Of a DNA stretch of 64,000 bases, positions 62,096-64,000 are shown in pieces (the first letter of the stretch is position 1; every line of letters begins with the position of its first letter). Position numbers and translations under genes: made by a program. The notes beneath the pieces are model-generated. The model saw only the letters and a list, made by a program, of their open reading frames with translations, was not told the DNA's origin and searched no databases. Origin of the DNA: Nitrospira sp. (lineage in GTDB: Bacteria > Nitrospirota > Nitrospiria > Nitrospirales > Nitrospiraceae); assembly GCA_005116835.1 (NCBI GenBank), contig SWDM01000021.1, forward strand, positions 91,726 to 155,725, read 5' to 3'.

Positions 62096-62659
62096 GTGAA
62101 CCATACCGATCCTTTAGAATCTGCCGCAGTGAAACACCCCCACGCTCCCATCAACCGCGTTGAACATGTGTTTGAAACTATCGTGTTCGCCAGCCGGTGG
62201 ATTCAAGCCCCGCTCTATGGCGGCCTCATCGTGGCCGAGCTGCTCTACGCATACAAATTTCTCATCGAACTGTGGGAAATGGTCCGGCACATCAATCAGC
62301 AGCAGGAGACCGTCTTTATGTTAGGCGTCCTGGGGCTGATCGATGTCACGATGGTAGCGAACTTGCTCACGATGGTGATCATCGGCGGCTATGCCACCTT
62401 CGTGAGCAAGTTGGACTTGGAGGGGCATGCCGATCGGCCGGACTGGCTGACCCATATCGACCCCGGCACCATCAAGATAAAACTTGCCGCTTCACTGATT
62501 GGTATTTCCAGCATCCATCTCCTGAAATCGTTCGTCAACATTGCGAATGAAGATCTCGAGCAGATCAAGTGGAAGATCTTTATCCACATGACCTTCATCG
62601 GATCCGCCATTCTCCTTGCCTGGACCGACAAGATCATGCAGAAAGATCGTAAACATTGA
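62096..62659 (+). CDS. UPF0114 (YqhA-like) membrane protein
   Basis: A 187-residue protein from a GTG at 62096. An internal GTG at 62129 is possible, but no Shine-Dalgarno supports either. Pattern: ETIVFASRWIQAPLYGGLIV, LGVLGLIDVTMVANLLTMVI, IGGYATFVSKLD, IKIKLAASLIGISSIHLLKS. Three or four TM helices. The family function is unknown. It lies behind a poly(C) promoter, which could vary its expression. Confidence 0.85.
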   Translation: MNHTDPLESAAVKHPHAPINRVEHVFETIVFASRWIQAPLYGGLIVAELLYAYKFLIELWEMVRHINQQQETVFMLGVLGLIDVTMVANLLTMVIIGGYATFVSKLDLEGHADRPDWLTHIDPGTIKIKLAASLIGISSIHLLKSFVNIANEDLEQIKWKIFIHMTFIGSAILLAWTDKIMQKDRKH

Positions 62660-62660
62660 C

Positions 62661-62730
62661 CCAGGGGTTCAGGCTGAAGGCTGTTAGGCTGAAGTGTTTG
62701 GAACTCCCACCTTCAGCCCATGAGCCTGTC
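62661..62730. repeat. Degenerate-word hairpin with the 22-nt repeat
   Basis: The left arm CAGGGGTTCAGGCTGAAGG, then CTGTTAGGCTGAAGTG; the right arm CACCTTCAGCC, then CATGAGCCTG. Positions 62662-62683 are the exact reverse complement of 24907-24928. It lies between the UPF0114 gene and the lipoprotein gene. Confidence 0.75.
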
Positions 62731-62763
62731 CGACAGACGCCTATCTACCGATAAGAGGCAAGA

Positions 62764-63876
62764 ATGAAGCGCAGGCCTTATGCCGTATTTGCCTTGCTGG
62801 TTCTCCTGTTCGTCCAGGGAGGCTGTAGTGCGTCGGTTCTGCAGTTGCGCGGCCAACCGGATCTCCATTTCGGAGGGTATCGCCAGAAGTTGGCAGACAA
62901 GAAAGAGCTCGCTGAAAGATTCCTGGCTTGCACCAGACAGGCCCACGACGAACCGCTGAGTGAGCGACGCAATGTCGGCATCTCACCCAATGCTCTTTCT
63001 TTCCAGGCGCAAGAGGGCCACGAGACGAGTGTCCGTCCCCTGGCAGCCGTCATTGAAACGGTCCGCAGTCGGCATGCCGACAAGGGAACCTCCCTCTCTG
63101 TTCTCGCCAATGTCCTTGGTGGCCTGTCCACCGAGGCGCACGCGCGCATCGATCTGGGGAAACTCACAGAGGTCATCGAAGTAGTCAGGCAATGGCAGGG
63201 GTATCTCGGTTTGGATGAGGATCAACTCGAACAAGACGCCTCTCGCTTCGCTCGGATGCTGTCGGCATACAACAAAGCCTATTTTGGCGATCTCAGGTTC
63301 ACGGCAGAACCAGTTGCATCGGGAGACGGCCTGCGCGGAGTGGTGAAAGTTGCTTCGAATGGATTTGTCGACCGAAGCGGCAACGCTTTGTTGTTCCCAG
63401 GGATCTCGGCAGGGCTTGAAGTAAGCCCTGCCGATTCAGTTCGCATCTCGGGCGCCACGGTCGACTCGCAACGTGTCAGCGCCGATCTCATGCGCATTTT
63501 CCTGGAGGCCTTTTTTGATGCAGCCTATCGGGTACCGGCCGTACATGGCGCGACCGCATTGCGAGTGGGATCGGACCCCCTGGAATCGCCCTACCCGGAA
63601 TTTGATGCCGATCGTCCCATGATTTCACTGGAAGCCTTGGCCCGGGTGACCCGCGACGCCCTGCGCGCCGAAGCAGCCGTGACAGCGCTCGTAGGGAAAG
63701 CGGTTCGTGGTGGAAGTGTCTTTGGTACGCAAAATGAGACGGTTGCCGCCACGCTGGAGACAGCCGCAGGGGTGATTGCAAAGAAGCTCGCAGAACACGA
63801 AGGGTTCTGCTACTACCAGGTTATTGAGGGGACTCTAACTCAGCACTTTCTGTCCAGCCCACAAATCACGCATTAG
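62764..63876 (+). CDS. Putative lipoprotein of unknown function
   Basis: A 370-residue protein with a signal and lipobox (YAVFALLVLLFVQGGC, Cys 21), so it is likely anchored to a membrane facing the periplasm. The mature part is mainly alpha-helical with two long helical sections (LAAVIETVRSRHADKGT, ALARVTRDALRAEAAVTALV) and a middle section of strands (GLRGVVKVASNGFVDRSGN). I do not recognise a family. It is well formed with no frame breaks. Confidence 0.65.
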   Translation: MKRRPYAVFALLVLLFVQGGCSASVLQLRGQPDLHFGGYRQKLADKKELAERFLACTRQAHDEPLSERRNVGISPNALSFQAQEGHETSVRPLAAVIETVRSRHADKGTSLSVLANVLGGLSTEAHARIDLGKLTEVIEVVRQWQGYLGLDEDQLEQDASRFARMLSAYNKAYFGDLRFTAEPVASGDGLRGVVKVASNGFVDRSGNALLFPGISAGLEVSPADSVRISGATVDSQRVSADLMRIFLEAFFDAAYRVPAVHGATALRVGSDPLESPYPEFDADRPMISLEALARVTRDALRAEAAVTALVGKAVRGGSVFGTQNETVAATLETAAGVIAKKLAEHEGFCYYQVIEGTLTQHFLSSPQITH

Positions 63877-64000
63877 CCCGCATTATTCACGAGAGTTCGT
63901 GACGAAACCGCCGAGACGCCACGCGAGACGGGCGCGCGGAGCCGCGAAGGAAGGAGGCATACTTGAAACAGTATGTTGACTGACTGAGAGGCGAGCCCGC
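63877..64000. other. Right-end intergenic sequence
   Basis: I see no gene. AAGGAAGGAGGC near 63950 is purine-rich and could be a ribosome binding site of a gene that begins beyond the window; this is a guess. Confidence 0.3.

Overview
The window looks like a chromosome segment of a Nitrospira-like bacterium (Nitrospirota). This is inferred from gene content: a nuoA-B-CD-E-F-G-H-I-J-K-L-M-N locus with fused nuoCD, many TonB-dependent receptors and PepSY membrane proteins, a LuxI/LuxR pair, and GC-rich Gram-negative coding style. There is no rRNA marker and no nitrification gene here, so the genus is a judgement and not a proof. I saw no tRNA, rRNA or CRISPR array.

Region 1 (1-18200) is an accessory metal-uptake region, almost all on the minus strand. 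An IS110 transposase fragment lies at the left edge. Next come several copies of one cassette in different states of decay: small secreted protein, TonB-dependent receptor, PepSY membrane protein, DUF5916/CBM9-like outer-membrane protein. Copy A (8228-792) is complete but carries an extra PepSY remnant and an inserted AbrB/PIN toxin-antitoxin pair. Copy B is only a DUF5916 tail (8378-8722) next to a BrnT-like toxin-antitoxin pair. Copy C (13280-9477) has lost its receptor and has a deleted, frameshifted PepSY gene. Copy D (17529-13514) has lost DUF5916. A duplicated DNA element precedes three of the small genes.

Region 2 (17705-26000, minus) is a denser, operon-like cluster: ExbB, a small HTH protein, a TonB-dependent receptor, a His/Cys-rich small protein, a TlpA-like thioredoxin, an Asp-box protein with a CxCC motif, a truncated plug-like protein, TonB, another His/Cys-rich protein, a second TlpA and a third His/Cys-rich protein. 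I read it as a TonB-energised metal (perhaps copper) acquisition or handling system; no ExbD is seen.

Region 3 (26281-47870, plus) is core: secA, a 200-nt multi-segment inverted repeat, a MidA/NDUFAF7-type methyltransferase, the thirteen-gene complex I operon, and a YihY/BrkB membrane protein. Most nuo junctions hold a hairpin built from degenerate short-word repeats. The words differ from site to site but the architecture is the same, and it recurs at several other intergenic sites.

Region 4 (48063-63876) holds an ECF-S-like membrane protein, an M50 protease with CBS domains, a polysaccharide deacetylase, GNAT and VOC proteins, a FitAB-like toxin-antitoxin pair, a DapF homologue with Ser in place of both catalytic Cys, and uvrC with a perfect 127-bp tandem duplication that changes its C-terminus. 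It continues with a FadL-type porin and a signalling block: LuxR, LuxI with a near-perfect lux box, a NarX-type kinase, and a response regulator whose phospho-Asp is Glu. The last genes are a UPF0114 protein behind a poly(C) promoter and a lipoprotein of unknown function.
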